From NCBI GenBank assembly GCA_949361645.1, contig OX442426.1, positions 2,786,673 to 2,850,672 on the forward strand: 64,000 nucleotides of DNA. Reading direction: 5' to 3'. The notes beneath the pieces are model-generated. The model was not told the DNA's origin. It saw nothing but the letters and a program-made list of their open reading frames with translations, and made no database searches. Positions 15,636 through 26,960 of this stretch are shown here, in pieces. Numbering within the stretch: the stretch's first letter is position 1; each line of letters starts with the position of its first letter. Made by a program: the position numbers and the translations under genes. This stretch comes from Spongilla lacustris. Taxonomy: Eukaryota > Porifera > Demospongiae > Spongillida > Spongillidae.

Positions 15636-17226
15636 TACTGAAGCAGATGTCAATATCAAAGAGAGTAGTTAAACAAAGGCTTCAAATTGTTTTGCACAGA
15701 AATGAACAGAATCATAAGCTGAAGCAACTAATGACTAATTTACTTCTATCAGAATGAAGTCAATTAGTAGAAAGAGATTAACCAAAATGCATTATACTAG
15801 TCAAGATGGCAATATACAGCATGTCGCATTACTGTCTTGAATGTATAAACTTGCAGTGTTTGCCACACTATCAGAGCTGTTCTTAAATAACTAGCAAATA
15901 GTTTATGATCAGCATAGCAAAAGGATCTAACTGAGAAACAATGCAAGCACTAGCTTGCATGGTATTGTAAGTAAATTGGATGTATGCAAATCAAAAGATC
16001 GCGATAGCATCACATATGCATCTGAAAGTTACAACTGAGTAAAATTATCAAAACCTCTTAATTAGCTTTCTAACAAAACACTGCATGAGCAAGACAATGT
16101 TATAATTTTTTAAATAAAACAATTAAGGTATAGAAACACATGAAGAATATGCTGCCAAGCTACATTCCAAAAAAAACACTACAAAAGAAGTTAATCAGTA
16201 TTGCGCAGAGGGCAAATCTGAGTTGTCTGTAGACTTTTCTGACCTAACTGATGACCAGATGATGGATAGTACTTCTGAAAATGGACTGTACTCAGTGTGA
16301 ACACTTGTGGTTTGGTAGCCAGCAGGACAAAGGTCATGTTATCAATGTAAAATACTTCAGAAAGTCAAAAACATCTAAAGTTACAGTTAATACGAAGAAA
16401 CGGAGGAATAAGGAGAAGACGTTAAAATGATATTGATTGAATTTGTAGTACACTATATTACTGGTGATCTACAGATCAACGAACCTACTATATTTTAGTC
16501 ATTAGAAATGTGTACTCAATATTATAGTAATGTTTGGCTTAATAACTATTTGTTTTACAACAACTGTAGCAAAAAAAAGTCAAACCGTCACAATTTTTTC
16601 TTCCCTCTCGCATCACACCGCGTACATGCCAAAATGTGTGTTTGAAATGCCGCAACTACTGAAATACTGCACCTATAAATACAAATTAGGTATCTTTTCA
16701 TTTGATATTAAAATCGCCGCATTTGATGCGATTTGAAAAAATTGTTCAAGTAACTACTTAAAGTTGTGTAGTAGCTGATTGAACAAATGCCTTGTAAGTG
16801 CGATTGATGATCCGACTGCAGGACCAATGACACAGAAAAAGTGTTTCCAAATAGGCGGCAATTCCATCAAACGTGTCTGTTTGAAACATCTGTAAGCTCT
16901 CTCTCTAGCTGAATGTGCTTTTATTCTTGGGTGATGTAGACAAGCTAGAATATCCGAACGTAACCCGGCCACAGCAAAATCAATTGAAAGCAACGGACCA
17001 ACGGTATCGGAAGTTGTATAACCAACTCGTTAAGAGGATCTGTTTTGGCCTATGTTTCAGGTATGTTACTGTCCGTAATCGTCTCCTGTATCGCTCGTAT
17101 TACGGCAAGTCACAACTGAGTCAGTTTCGGCCCTTGGTAGGCTATCTCTATATAAGTTTATTACACCAAATGTGTCACGTGCCGAAACGCGGATCATTTC
17201 TAATTATCTCCGCGTTTCGTATCCAG
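15636..17226. other. AT-rich stretch with weak coding-like fragments
   Basis: At 16142-16300 a frame reads EEYAAKLHSKKNTTKEVNQY and continues through an acidic segment to a stop. Immediately after, in another frame, a lysine-rich segment (16281-16430) follows a CxxC pair. This resembles the end of a decayed gene, perhaps of a transposon. I do not recognise it. Confidence 0.3.
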
Positions 17227-17249
17227 GTATTCTTCAATCTATGAAGAAA

Positions 17250-19157
17250 CGCATGTTTGTGTTATCCACACCCACAAAATCTGTATTCATAATCATGAAT
17301 GAACACGTGTGACCTTTTATCCCACAAAGTCTTACAAGTGGGTGTGGGTGGTGCCCTGGAGTGTTGGCTGATTTAGGACACTGTATTTTAAAGGTGGATC
17401 TCTTCAATATATCTCTTACCACACTGTTTTATAGTATATTGTATGGTATTTTTTTAACTTTATGGGTCAATATGTGGTGTGTGCATGTGTAGGCACATGC
17501 AAAGACCAATCCTCCAGTCAGGCTAGAGATGAGTTGTCACACGTATGTTCCAAGCAGGCTACAATGTATTACCATGCATCTTATAAATTAATGTGAGGAT
17601 GTAATATTACTAGTATTTCAAAAATGTAATATTGCTAGTATTTTGATGCGCACCATGTATCAATAACCTTCTGCAGGTTACTAGAGGGGGAATATACACC
17701 CCTTGTTCTAAAGTCTTGTACCCAGACCCTAATTACTACATGTACAGCTGTGGATGATGTCAAATATAAACTCTTTGATGATACCTTGGAAGATAATATA
17801 GACTTTAATAGGGCTTTGTTAAGACGACGTGCCTCTCCGTGTGGTCAAGTTGAGCCCAGAAGACAACAAGTTTTCGAACTTCAACTGGACTGGATACAAG
17901 AGATGTACATGTGTAGGTTACGCCCATCGTTCCCAGCCCAGTTGAAGTTCGATGTACGTCTGGCTACCGAGACTAACTAGAATCCAGAACATGGAATGAA
18001 TTGCATGTAGTTTCGCTTGCAGTGTAAACGTGCGAGGTGACACAATTTTACAATCAACTTATCGTTGTTTGCCAAGGCTCAACCTGTACTAGTACTCTTC
18101 TTACGTCCATGATGTTTCTGGGCTATGGGCTTTCATCCTTCGCACCACACCAGACATATCTTCACTCCTCCAGCCACTTGAAGATGCAATCAGGCTCAAT
18201 TTCATTCCCTCCATCACAGGATGTGACAGCATCTGTGATATTGAGAGGGACCTTTTCATTCTCCCTTTGTTTGCTCTTGGTCATGTCACATGATCCACGC
18301 ACCTACCCATAAAATGAGTTTGGGTGAAATTTGTCAGAAATGCAGAAACTTGCGTACGATCGGTAGGAATGACTCAACTTGGTGATGAGGTAAGTTGGGG
18401 GGAGTTAGTGATGGTTGTAAGATGTGGAGATTGTTCCTGGAATTGGTGGAAGTGGAGTTAATGATGGTGCATATAACTGACTTGGTGAAGGGTAGAGATA
18501 GGTGGAGTCACTGATGGTTGTCAGCTGTCCATGCATATATTAGAAAACTAATTGGGTATTTAAAATCCCCATACTTGCTGTATTCACAACAACCATGCAT
18601 GAACAAGGTTCAAAACTTCGATGCACTGTCCATTAAAAAGTTATCTGCAATTAAGCTGCGTTTTCATCCCCGCGTTTTACAAGTCTAGTACACTGGTTAT
18701 GAACAAATAACTAAGCTGCTGTGTTATTATATTTTGGCAATCATCGACATCAGTTTGGGAGCATGTTATGTGGTACAAAAATATATCGATTGATTCTTTG
18801 GAATAATTCCAGCTGAAGGCACTTCTCATTTTGCAAATCAATTCACATTACTTTTATTACATCTTGTCAGTACCTTTAGTACCAACAATTGTTGTAATTT
18901 ATGGCATAGTCTTTCAAACGTATATGGTAACTTGCAGGCCTCTGAATACATGTTCAGGTGCAACATGTGGGGTATTTTAGAGTTGATCACTGAGAACTGC
19001 AAGATGAATAGAATAACAATTATTGTGCAATCATGGTTATTGTACATGTACATGTAATTAGCCTATGCAACGTTTTGCACTGCATACTGAAATTCACCCA
19101 CATTGCTCTATATGTGAATAATGGTGGTGTAAAGTTAAGTATATAATAGCTGATCGC
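17250..19157. other. Receptor-side flank of unit 1
   Basis: This stretch is collinear with 29680-31620 in unit 2. It contains a short fold-back (CGAACTTCAACTGG ... CCAGTTGAAGTTCG, about 17875-17950) and a reverse-transcriptase scrap. It lies downstream of the receptor remnant on the minus strand, so it may include 3' untranslated sequence. Confidence 0.65.
18129..18291 (+). pseudogene. Reverse transcriptase C-terminal fragment, unit 1
   Basis: One frame reads AFILRTTPDISSLLQPLEDA, then a FIPSITG block, then ICDIERDLFILPLFALG and a stop. The PLE-x-I ... P-x-TG ... ER-x-L-x-LP spacing is typical of the C-terminal part of the same polymerase family as the one at 24-1375. The copy in unit 2 shows the insertion predates the duplication. 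Confidence 0.6.
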
Positions 19158-19771
19158 GTTGTTCAGAATGCAACTCTCAATACATTTAATTCGGATCGTG
19201 AAGAACATCATTCATTTTCATACTCCACAAGAAGATTTCATGCACAAATTTTCAGTTTCCATATGTCTTATAATTATGTCCAGTTCTATGTACAGCACTT
19301 CTTGATCAAAGAAGTGAATATGTCCTTGAACTCTTTATGATTGAACACATACACTAGGTTCACCACTGGGAAGAGGGAGACAAGAACATACGCACTCTCT
19401 GAAACGCCTGGATCTTTATACTTCTCTGCTTCATCCTTGTAGGCTTTGCAATTTCCTGGTTGCAGTTGTTCAGAATGCAACTCTCAATACATTTAATTCG
19501 GATCGTGAAGAACATCATTCATTTTCATACTCCACAAGAAGATTTCATGCACAAATTTTCAGTTTCCATATGTCTTATAATTATGTCCAGTTCTATGTAC
19601 AGCACTTCTTGATCAAAGAAGTGAATATGTCCTTGAACTCTTTATGATTGAACACATACACTAGGTTCACCACTGGGAAGAGGGAGACAAGAACATACGC
19701 ACTCTCTGAAACGCCTGGATCTTTATACTTCTCTGCTTCATCCTTGTAGGCTTTGCAATTTCCTGGTTGCA
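19158..19771. repeat. Perfect 307-bp tandem duplication at the receptor 3' end
   Basis: 19158-19464 and 19465-19771 appear identical by eye. The unit covers the last part of the receptor's terminal exon (minus strand) plus 3' flank. It adds a truncated second copy of the C-terminal coding sequence downstream of the stop. Units 2 and 3 have a single copy. Confidence 0.9.
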
Positions 19772-21319
19772 AACGTTCACAGGTAAATGAAAGAGCATCC
19801 TCAGATGGTATCTTGACCACAGCATAGTCACTAAATGATGCTACTGCAAGAGCTGCCAACAGCACAAAGTAAGTGATTACTATCAGCACCTTCTTCTCTG
19901 CTTTGATCAGTTCCATACTACCACTCATGTGAAATTGCTGTTATGAATGAAGGAATTAAGATAAAATAAGCTATATTATGCTTTTCAAGTTAAAAAGTTA
20001 TGATCAGCTGTAGGATAAAGCATCATTGGTAAAATCTAAAAAGCAAGTTTGAATTCACTGTCATTCTTTAATTTTGTATATATGCTGCAGGTTTCTTGCT
20101 GGATCCCAGCTGCTAATGGAACTATAGATATGATTTACTTAATTCATTCATCCGGCTATACATTTTTTTTAGACTTACTCTGTACAGAGTCCAGCATACC
20201 CAGATTAATAGTGATACACCAAGAGACATCATCATTGTCACTGGTACAACGGTAGTATATACGGCAGCATCTTCACTTCTTGCGAGGCAAAATAGTGGGG
20301 GAAAGCGACCATTAATGAATCCGCCTGTATTGAACATCACAACAACAGGTATAACAGGTATAACGGTAGCTGCACCAAGCATTGAGGAATGAATATACTT
20401 AATTCCATGTTCCTTTGTAAATATCATCGTTTGGATGGGAAATCTCACATTCCAGAAAAGTGTGCATACATGAAATAGCCAAAGAAGAACTAGTTGCATC
20501 ACTGAATAGTAGAATACTGAACCTAAATGTAGAGAGAGGTAGGAGAGGCTTATTGTCTTTATGAATAAAATCAATCAATAGTTAAATAAATGTATAGTAC
20601 ATCACTGCCCAGTTATAAGTAAAAAAAAATTTTTGGCACCTTTTATTGGTAACAGCATCTAAAAGTAACAAAAGGCTAAAAATTGGAAGATTTGAAGCCA
20701 TTTTTGTCCTGTTTGATTTCTCCTTATACTGTGGCTATGTTTTATGTTATTTCATCCTAGATCAATTTATAGTTTCACTGTGATATATGGTAAAATCCTA
20801 ATTTTGTTTAGTCTTTTGTCAGTTTTTTTAATGCTATTATCAAGGTACCAAAAATATGGATACCCCCAAGGACCTCTCACTTATAAAGAATTTTTTTTTT
20901 TAATAATAGAAACCACTGCCATCATCTCCTCAGTAGCCTCCAGACTTGCCACTTCCTCGTGCCGGCCAAAGTCCGTCCTACTGAATGAGATCTATGGCCG
21001 GTTGAACCTCAACCTTGTCTGTGCCAATGCTGCAGCTATCCTCTCTAGGATAGCTCCCCCACCATAGAGCTCAATATTATTTATGTATTTATATGCCATA
21101 ATCTTATAATCTGTAATATTAATAACACTAGTACTGTAGTTTGCCTTCATGTATTAATAATGTACATGTAGTTATTAAATATTATGTAACTGCGTGGCGT
21201 GTTTAAATTTACTTACCAGATATTGCACATATTGTTGTGGAGTGGTTTTGGACTTCGTATCCAGTCTGATGCTGAGCAGAATGACTTAGAGTCAACAAAA
21301 GCAATCATTGCAAATATGA
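19593..21319 (-). pseudogene. Frizzled-like receptor, unit 1 (5'-truncated, frameshifted)
   Basis: The exons recognised on the minus strand are 21319-21217 (TM2 region), 20522-20179 (TM3-TM5) and 19937-19593 (TM6-TM7 and tail). All have AG/GT boundaries. The TM2 exon is 103 nt here against 102 nt in unit 2, and the extra base puts the next exon (SVFYYSVMQLVLLW in unit 2) out of frame. The cysteine-rich domain and TM1 exons seen in unit 2 are absent because homology ends near 21570. The last exon reads AEKKVLIVITYFVLLAALAV for TM6 and AYVLVSLFPVVNLVYVF for TM7. It is most likely a non-functional duplicate. Confidence 0.75.
20910..21067 (+). other. Exon-like open frame in a receptor intron, unit 1
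   Basis: On the plus strand, opposite to the receptor, a T-tract and AATAG precede a frame containing ISSVASRLATSS and LLNEIYGRLNLNLVCANAAA, ending IAPPP and a stop. The unit 2 copy (33090-33247) keeps the frame but differs at several amino acids. I do not recognise the protein. It may be the last exon of a nested gene or a retroposed fragment. Confidence 0.35.
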
Positions 21320-21570
21320 CTGTTGGAAAATAGAAAATAGCTGTTATGGGGTTGTAGGGGCATGTCCATGCCTGTATTATTACGGATGAATGATATATAA
21401 TATGTGACACCTAAATTACAGTGCATGGTGATTAAAGAATATGATATTTTTGAAGACAATTGAGTTACATTTAATGCTAATTTGTATAATTGTAACAGGT
21501 ACATAATTCTGTACACTGTGACTACAATACATATTGTCTCCAGTCGCTATGAAATGTCTTCAGCGCATAT

Positions 21571-22190
21571 GGTACATAGTACTAGATAATATTCTGAAGC
21601 AATGGTATGGGTCCGTGCCAGAATAGCTTTTACTGTTTTACGTGCAACAAACCTGTGCTTGCGTGGATCCAGGGTAAAATGGAGAAGTGGACATGGCATG
21701 GACGACGGAGCAGGCCTACCCCATTTCCCTTGATGTGGTTTTATGTGTTAATCTCACAACTATTTTATTTTATTTTGTATGTATTTATATATTTCATTGA
21801 CTTTACGTATAAGTATACGCCGCGCCATTCTACCGTGGGTTTTTGTTGAAGTATAATATTGCACTAGAAGGTTCATTGCTTCAATTGTGTAGTTGTTGTG
21901 TTTAGTTCGCCTGAACCTGAACATAAACTTCCAACATCTGAGCACTCTAAGTCCGTCACCAAGATTAAAAAGCCCAAGTACCAAGATCTTCTTATTTTGG
22001 TCTGTAATATTTTATGTCCACAAACTCATGCACAATGATGTCAACAGCTGCTTTGACCCTTATCTGAAAGATCTAGGTCATGTTCAGGGAACATGTTTAC
22101 GTCTGGACCAGAGTCTCCATTCCATATATGGTGGCATTATACATTCCTCCCGACATATTATATAATATTATATAATCACTGGACAGAATT
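21571..22190. other. Unique stretch after unit 1
   Basis: Homology to unit 2 ends near 21570. No gene is recognised. Short open frames at 21607-21849 and 21893-22165 lack any family resemblance. Confidence 0.4.
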
Positions 22191-22600
22191 GAGCACAGGA
22201 CTTTACCAGACCCACTTTTCACGTAGCGGTGATGTAATCCATCCGCAGCTGTGAAAATTTGGGTCTGGGTACGAGACTAGGGTATGTGCCCTCCCCCCCA
22301 AATTTTTTTTTTCATGCCATTTGGCTGCATGCGCTCTGCTACTGTCTATACCTATTGATTCCTACATCGTGTGCGCGTATTAACAATACGTGCCAATATA
22401 GATCTTCAGATAGTTGAATAACTATATGCAATATGGTAGCACATTGAAGGGATTGAATAATGTGACGGATTGGTGTGTCAAAATGGCAAACTAACATGCA
22501 GGCACTTTATCCCCTATACATGCATGAAAAAATTTGCCGATTTCTTCACCAGGTCCAGTAGGAATGCAATTCCTATACTTCCATTCCCACCTTCTCCTGT

Positions 22601-22650
22601 ACAGTGGCTCCAAATGAAGAGATGCCTCTATGTGGAGGAGAAGAGGTAAG
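22601..22650 (+). other. Possible small exon upstream of the LRR exon
   Basis: A good acceptor (TTCTCCTGTACAG) is followed by about 41 nt open in two frames and a consensus donor (GTAAGG). A second candidate with acceptor CTTCTCTACAG and donor GTGAGT lies at about 22729-22769. The peptides are too short to identify. They may belong with the leucine-rich-repeat exon at 23430-23540. Confidence 0.3.
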
Positions 22651-22900
22651 GTCTCCCCCATAAAGGGGAGGCCACCTCACATCCCTCCTCCTCACACCAC
22701 TCCCCCTCCCCCCTCACCCTTCTCTACAGTCTCTGGTGGGCTCTACACCTCCTTCCTGACTGGCCTACCTGTGAGTCACCATCAACCATAAGATCAGTGG
22801 ACAGGTCAGTTGGGTCTGTTCAAGGGGACATGTCTGTTACAAGGGGGCATGTCTGTTCAAGGGGGCATGTCTGTTACAAGGGGGCTTGTCTGTTCGGTAT

Positions 22901-22998
22901 TAGCCTCATCCCCAGGCCCTGTTTTATTAAAGTTACGGGGTGAAACACTGTTTTTCACCCGGTAACTTTAATAAAACAGGGCCTGGGGACGAGGCTAG
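22901..22998. mobile_element. 98-bp fold-back element
   Basis: This is a near-perfect hairpin. TAGCCTCATCCCCAGGCCCT pairs with AGGGCCTGGGGACGAGGCTA, and the pairing continues through TTTTATTAAAGTTAC to a small loop. TTCGGTAT is present on both sides (22893-22900 and 22999-23006), consistent with an 8-bp target duplication. Confidence 0.88.
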
Positions 22999-23429
22999 TT
23001 CGGTATGTGTTACCACCTGGCATTGATAGCCACAAACCACCCCACCCCCACCCCCACCCATATTTGATCTGATTTGATAGTGTTCTACTAAATGTATGTC
23101 CATGCACTAGTGGGGGCAGAATAATTGTTTTGGAACGACCTGAAGAGAACATTGGCATTGCTTATTTATAGTGCTATAATTACATGTAGTCCGCTCAAAT
23201 GATACACTTGTGGACAATTTAATTATCAAATGCAATCAAAACCAAACACTGCCTGAGCTACTTGTACATGTACGTGTATTGAATGGAACAGCTGGTAGAT
23301 GCATGTTAAAGTGTGTAACAGTAAGAAAAAGGGGAGGAGTGATGTGGGGTATAACAACTTGTGTCAACTTGGAGGCTACAAGATCAGTTGTAAAGTTTTT
23401 AAACACAGACTCTTTTTTTTTTTATGCAG

Positions 23430-23540
23430 GTGGTAGATGGAGGTGTGGCATTTGTAACAGAGAGGTGCCCAGACCTAGAGGTTCTAGGGATTGATCGCTG
23501 TCCAAAGTTGACTGGGAAAATAGTGGAGGCGATATGTGAG
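23430..23540 (+). CDS. Isolated leucine-rich-repeat exon (FBXL/AMN1-type)
   Basis: This is a 37-codon exon with acceptor TTTATGCAG and donor GTGTGT, phase 0 on both sides. It reads GVAFVTERCPDLEVLGIDRC and then PKLTGKIVEAICE. The alternation of I/V...L..C.C..L..L.I..C is that of cysteine-containing leucine-rich repeats in F-box/LRR proteins, which recruit substrates to SCF ubiquitin ligases. No F-box or neighbouring repeat exons are recognised nearby, so it is probably a fragment trapped between duplication units 1 and 2. Confidence 0.6.
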
Positions 23541-23554
23541 GTGTGTGTGGAGGG

Positions 23555-23870
23555 GCTAGGGTGTAGTGCTATGTGGAGGGTGTAGTGTTATGTGGAGGGT
23601 GTGGTGCAATGTGGAGGGTGTAGTGCTGTGTGGAGGTGTAGTGCTATGTGGAGGGTGTAGTGCTATGTGGAGGGTGTAGTGCTATGTGGAGGGTGTAATG
23701 CTATGTGGAGGGTGTAGTGCTATGTGGAGGATGTAGTGCTATGTGGAGGGTGTAGTGCTATGTGGAGGGTGTAGTGCTGTGTGGAGGGTGTAATGCTATA
23801 TGGAGAGTGTAGTGCTATGTGGAGGGTGTAGTGCTATGTGGAGGGTGTAGTGCTATGTGGGTGGGGGTTT
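23555..23870. repeat. 20-bp minisatellite (GTGTAGTGCTATGTGGAGGG)
   Basis: About 15 tandem copies of GTGTAGTGCTATGTGGAGGG with scattered substitutions directly follow the donor of the leucine-rich-repeat exon. Confidence 0.95.
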
Positions 23871-24293
23871 ATTGTAAATTAACGGGGGGCGCGCGTATAG
23901 AATGACGTAAACCATTTTTGACGCTAGGTTTCGAACAAGTAACGGCAGCTGCTATCTACGAAGCGAAAGGTAAGGCGTATAAGAATATGTAGGAAAAATC
24001 GAGCACAGAACGTATCTACGTGCGAGACACTCCAGTTAGGAGTTTGTGACGAAAATAGTCACATGTGGCGGTCGAAGTGGCCGCACGGGACCTTAAGGGT
24101 GATGAATCGGCTTAGCTAAAGGATACGCCAACTTGCCAAGTGGTTTCTGTGTACACACACACCTCTATCTTCGATTATTACACATTCAGGATGGCTGCTG
24201 GACACCCCTCCCCCCCATATTTATACTATCCAGTGAAGACATCTGAGCTTCTTAAGATGGCCAGTCTCACCAAACTGGTGAGGTGTCCCTAGG
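23871..24293. other. Unique stretch up to the unit 2 breakpoint
   Basis: No gene is recognised. It ends inside OAT exon 6, where homology to units 1 and 3 begins at about 24294. Confidence 0.5.
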
Positions 24294-25177
24294 TGCCAAA
24301 GTGGCAATGGCTAGTCTGAAGGTACAGATTCTAGTTTTACATGTTGCATATACCTGTACTTTTATCTAGTAGTACATGAAATAGAATAACATGACGCACA
24401 CATTTATACACCTGCATGGTTGATACAAACAACATTATAAATGGTGTACGTACATGTACAATGGTTTGAAAATTGTGCTTTCTTGGTTTTGTCAGGTTAT
24501 CGAGGAAGAGAAGCTGTGCAAGAATGCTGAGAAGATGGGCAAAGTGCTGTTCTCTGAACTCTCTCAACTTAACCCCAACATTTTGCCCATTGTGAGGGGA
24601 AAGGGACTTCTGTGCTGCTTGGGGATCAGGCCTCAAGGAAGTAAGTGCAATTGTAGTACTACACCACCCTGAGCCAAGTTATTAGCGTAACACTGGACGG
24701 TACTGTAGTTCCTTCCCACATGGATGGCTACATGCATGATTCTCCCAGTAGCTAGTTATGATGTCATGGGTTCACATGTTCATGTAGGTTCAAATGTAAG
24801 ATGAAAGAAACAACAGTGCATATATATAAATAGATGTTTATTTTAATTGACTTCTTATATACATGTATATGTAAGCTTATGTGGTATCATCAGACAGTGC
24901 TTCGGTGGAAGTAGTTACATGTAACGTATTGAGGGCAGGCTTTCTGTATTATAACTAAGGTGAGGGACTCCATAGGTTCTTTGGGACTCCTTAATGAATC
25001 TGAGAAACAGAATTATCCCCTAGGGGCTTTATTTTTAGTATGCTGTCTTTTATTTAACCACAATCTAGTTTTTTTTTTTTTACCACACCTTAAGTAACTC
25101 TAAGCTTTACATGTACATGTAGGTACAATATATTTCCTACATGTATTTTATTGGCCTTGCAATTGTTCTTGTGGTTG

Positions 25178-25243
25178 GTGTGTGTGTGTGTGTGTGCGTG
25201 TGTGTGTGTGGGTGTGTGTGCATGTGTGTGTGCGCATTGGTGC

Positions 25244-25284
<41 letters not shown>
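25178..25284. repeat. GT-rich microsatellite
   Basis: GT repeat with interspersed GC steps, inside the first intron-7 repeat block of OAT copy 2. Confidence 0.95.
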
Positions 25285-25286
<2 letters not shown>

Positions 25287-26890
25287 TGGCTTTCTGTCCT
25301 CAAATTCTAGGAAGCAAAGTAGTTTACACTATTGCTTCCTAGAATTTGATATTCATTGTCATGCATAAGACTTGCCAAATTCTAATAGAGTGGCAATTGA
25401 TTAAGCATGCCCAAGTCAACAGTCCAGATTCTGATTGCTCAGCTATTTATATGTAACATTTGCTTCCTAGCTGAATCTCTTGTAGGTACTTGTACTTGTA
25501 ATGTCAGGCTGATGCTTCTACATGTACAATACTAGCACTCCCACACTCCTGTTAAAACCAATACACATGTGTGCTAATTAAGCATACCTATAGCAAGAGC
25601 TTGAAGGGTTGAAGGTGTAAAATCTTGTATACCACATGTACACCTGCATGTGAAGAAGTTGTGCATTTTACATCATAGTTGACACGACATATAATACAGC
25701 TTACCTAGCGCTTCGACGTAAGCAGAGTGAATGGAAAGTGCTCCTTAATTAGATTAATGTAGGAAAGCGTCGTGAGCTGCTGGTTTTAAGCCACGTAATG
25801 AAAGTTTTGTTCAGCCATTGATAGGATGTTACTTGTTAACACACAGTACTTACAGTGTAAGTTTGTGCTACTAAACATTCTGGTACACGTATAATTGGTT
25901 GCATACACTGGATCATGGAAGGGCAATGGTAACCAACAGAACTGTGCATGCTGGCCACTTCCTTGGGGGGGGGGGGGGGGGGGGGGGTGGTAGCAGGTTA
26001 TAGTATGCAACTTTTACACCTTCAGCAGCACACAACAAGTGTATTGGTCTTAATTGTGTGTGTGTGTGTGAGTGCACGTGAGCGTTCATGTTTTAAACTC
26101 AGATAGCATAAATACAAGTAAGTACAGGAGATTCAGCTAGGAAGCACGCGTGACAGCTGGAGGAGTTACAGGCACTTATATAATATTATATTAGTAGCTT
26201 GGCAATCAGATACTGGAGTGTTGACTTACTCTCAAATTATATAATGCTGTTGATGCTTGTGATCAAACCGCAACAAATGAATGTGTGTGCAGAGTTAGCA
26301 GTGGTGGCTACCCTTGGATGATAAGGCTTCCAACATGCACGGCCACTAGGTTTGCCTTCGTCAGGGGAGCTGGCCATTTTAAATAATGCACCCTTGGCAG
26401 TTGTCTCTTCCATCCTATCTTTTATAACTTCATTTCATAACTGTTCACCACTTCTCACCACAAACAAATGCACGAGAGCAAGTTACTCTCCTTTAACAGA
26501 AAACAGTTCGTGTGTTTGTAATGGGATAGCTGAAATTTGCTACATTTTATGGAGCTAATGGCTTACATGATGGGGAGGAATAGCTTATGTTTACAGCATG
26601 CGATATCTATATACTGCCTAACACCTGCACTACAAATCATGTTCATACCTTACACCCAAGTGTATTTGATCAGTTACATTACTTGCATGTGGAATTGCTT
26701 GACCAAAAATGCAGTTCTTGTGTTGGCTTGTCACGTATGTTCCTGGTTGATGCTCTTCCTCAAGGCACTTGCTAATATGGTCTAAAACATGCATGATTTA
26801 ACCACAAACTAGTTTTTTTTTATACCACACCTTATAGTAACTATACATGTAAGTACATTGTATGTATTATATTGGCCTTGCAATTGGTTG

Positions 26891-26896
<6 letters not shown>

Positions 26897-26959
<63 letters not shown>
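26897..26959. repeat. GT microsatellite
   Basis: Sixty-odd bases of GT repeat in the second intron-7 block. Confidence 0.95.

Positions 26960-26960
<1 letters not shown>

Larger units (their letters stand above)
10521..17243. mobile_element. Unit-1-specific composite insertion bounded by 17-bp inverted repeats
   Basis: The sequence CATAGATTGAAGAATAC at 10521-10537 reappears inverted at 17227-17243. Units 2 and 3 have no counterpart of the 6.7 kb in between. The interior is a nest of separate elements, listed individually. Weak coding-like fragments occur at 14400-14632, where TGT ends at a GTAAGT-like donor, and at 16142-16300. Neither is recognised. Whether the two 17-bp repeats are true transposon ends is an inference. 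Confidence 0.45.

Noticed and set aside
22200..22285. Inverted CCAGACCC / GGGTCTGG pair as a complete MITE
   Set aside because: The ends look MITE-like, but the arms are short and no target duplication was found, so I did not list it as an element.
23555..23870. Possible CRISPR-like array of 20-bp repeats
   Set aside because: Head-to-tail minisatellite without spacers.
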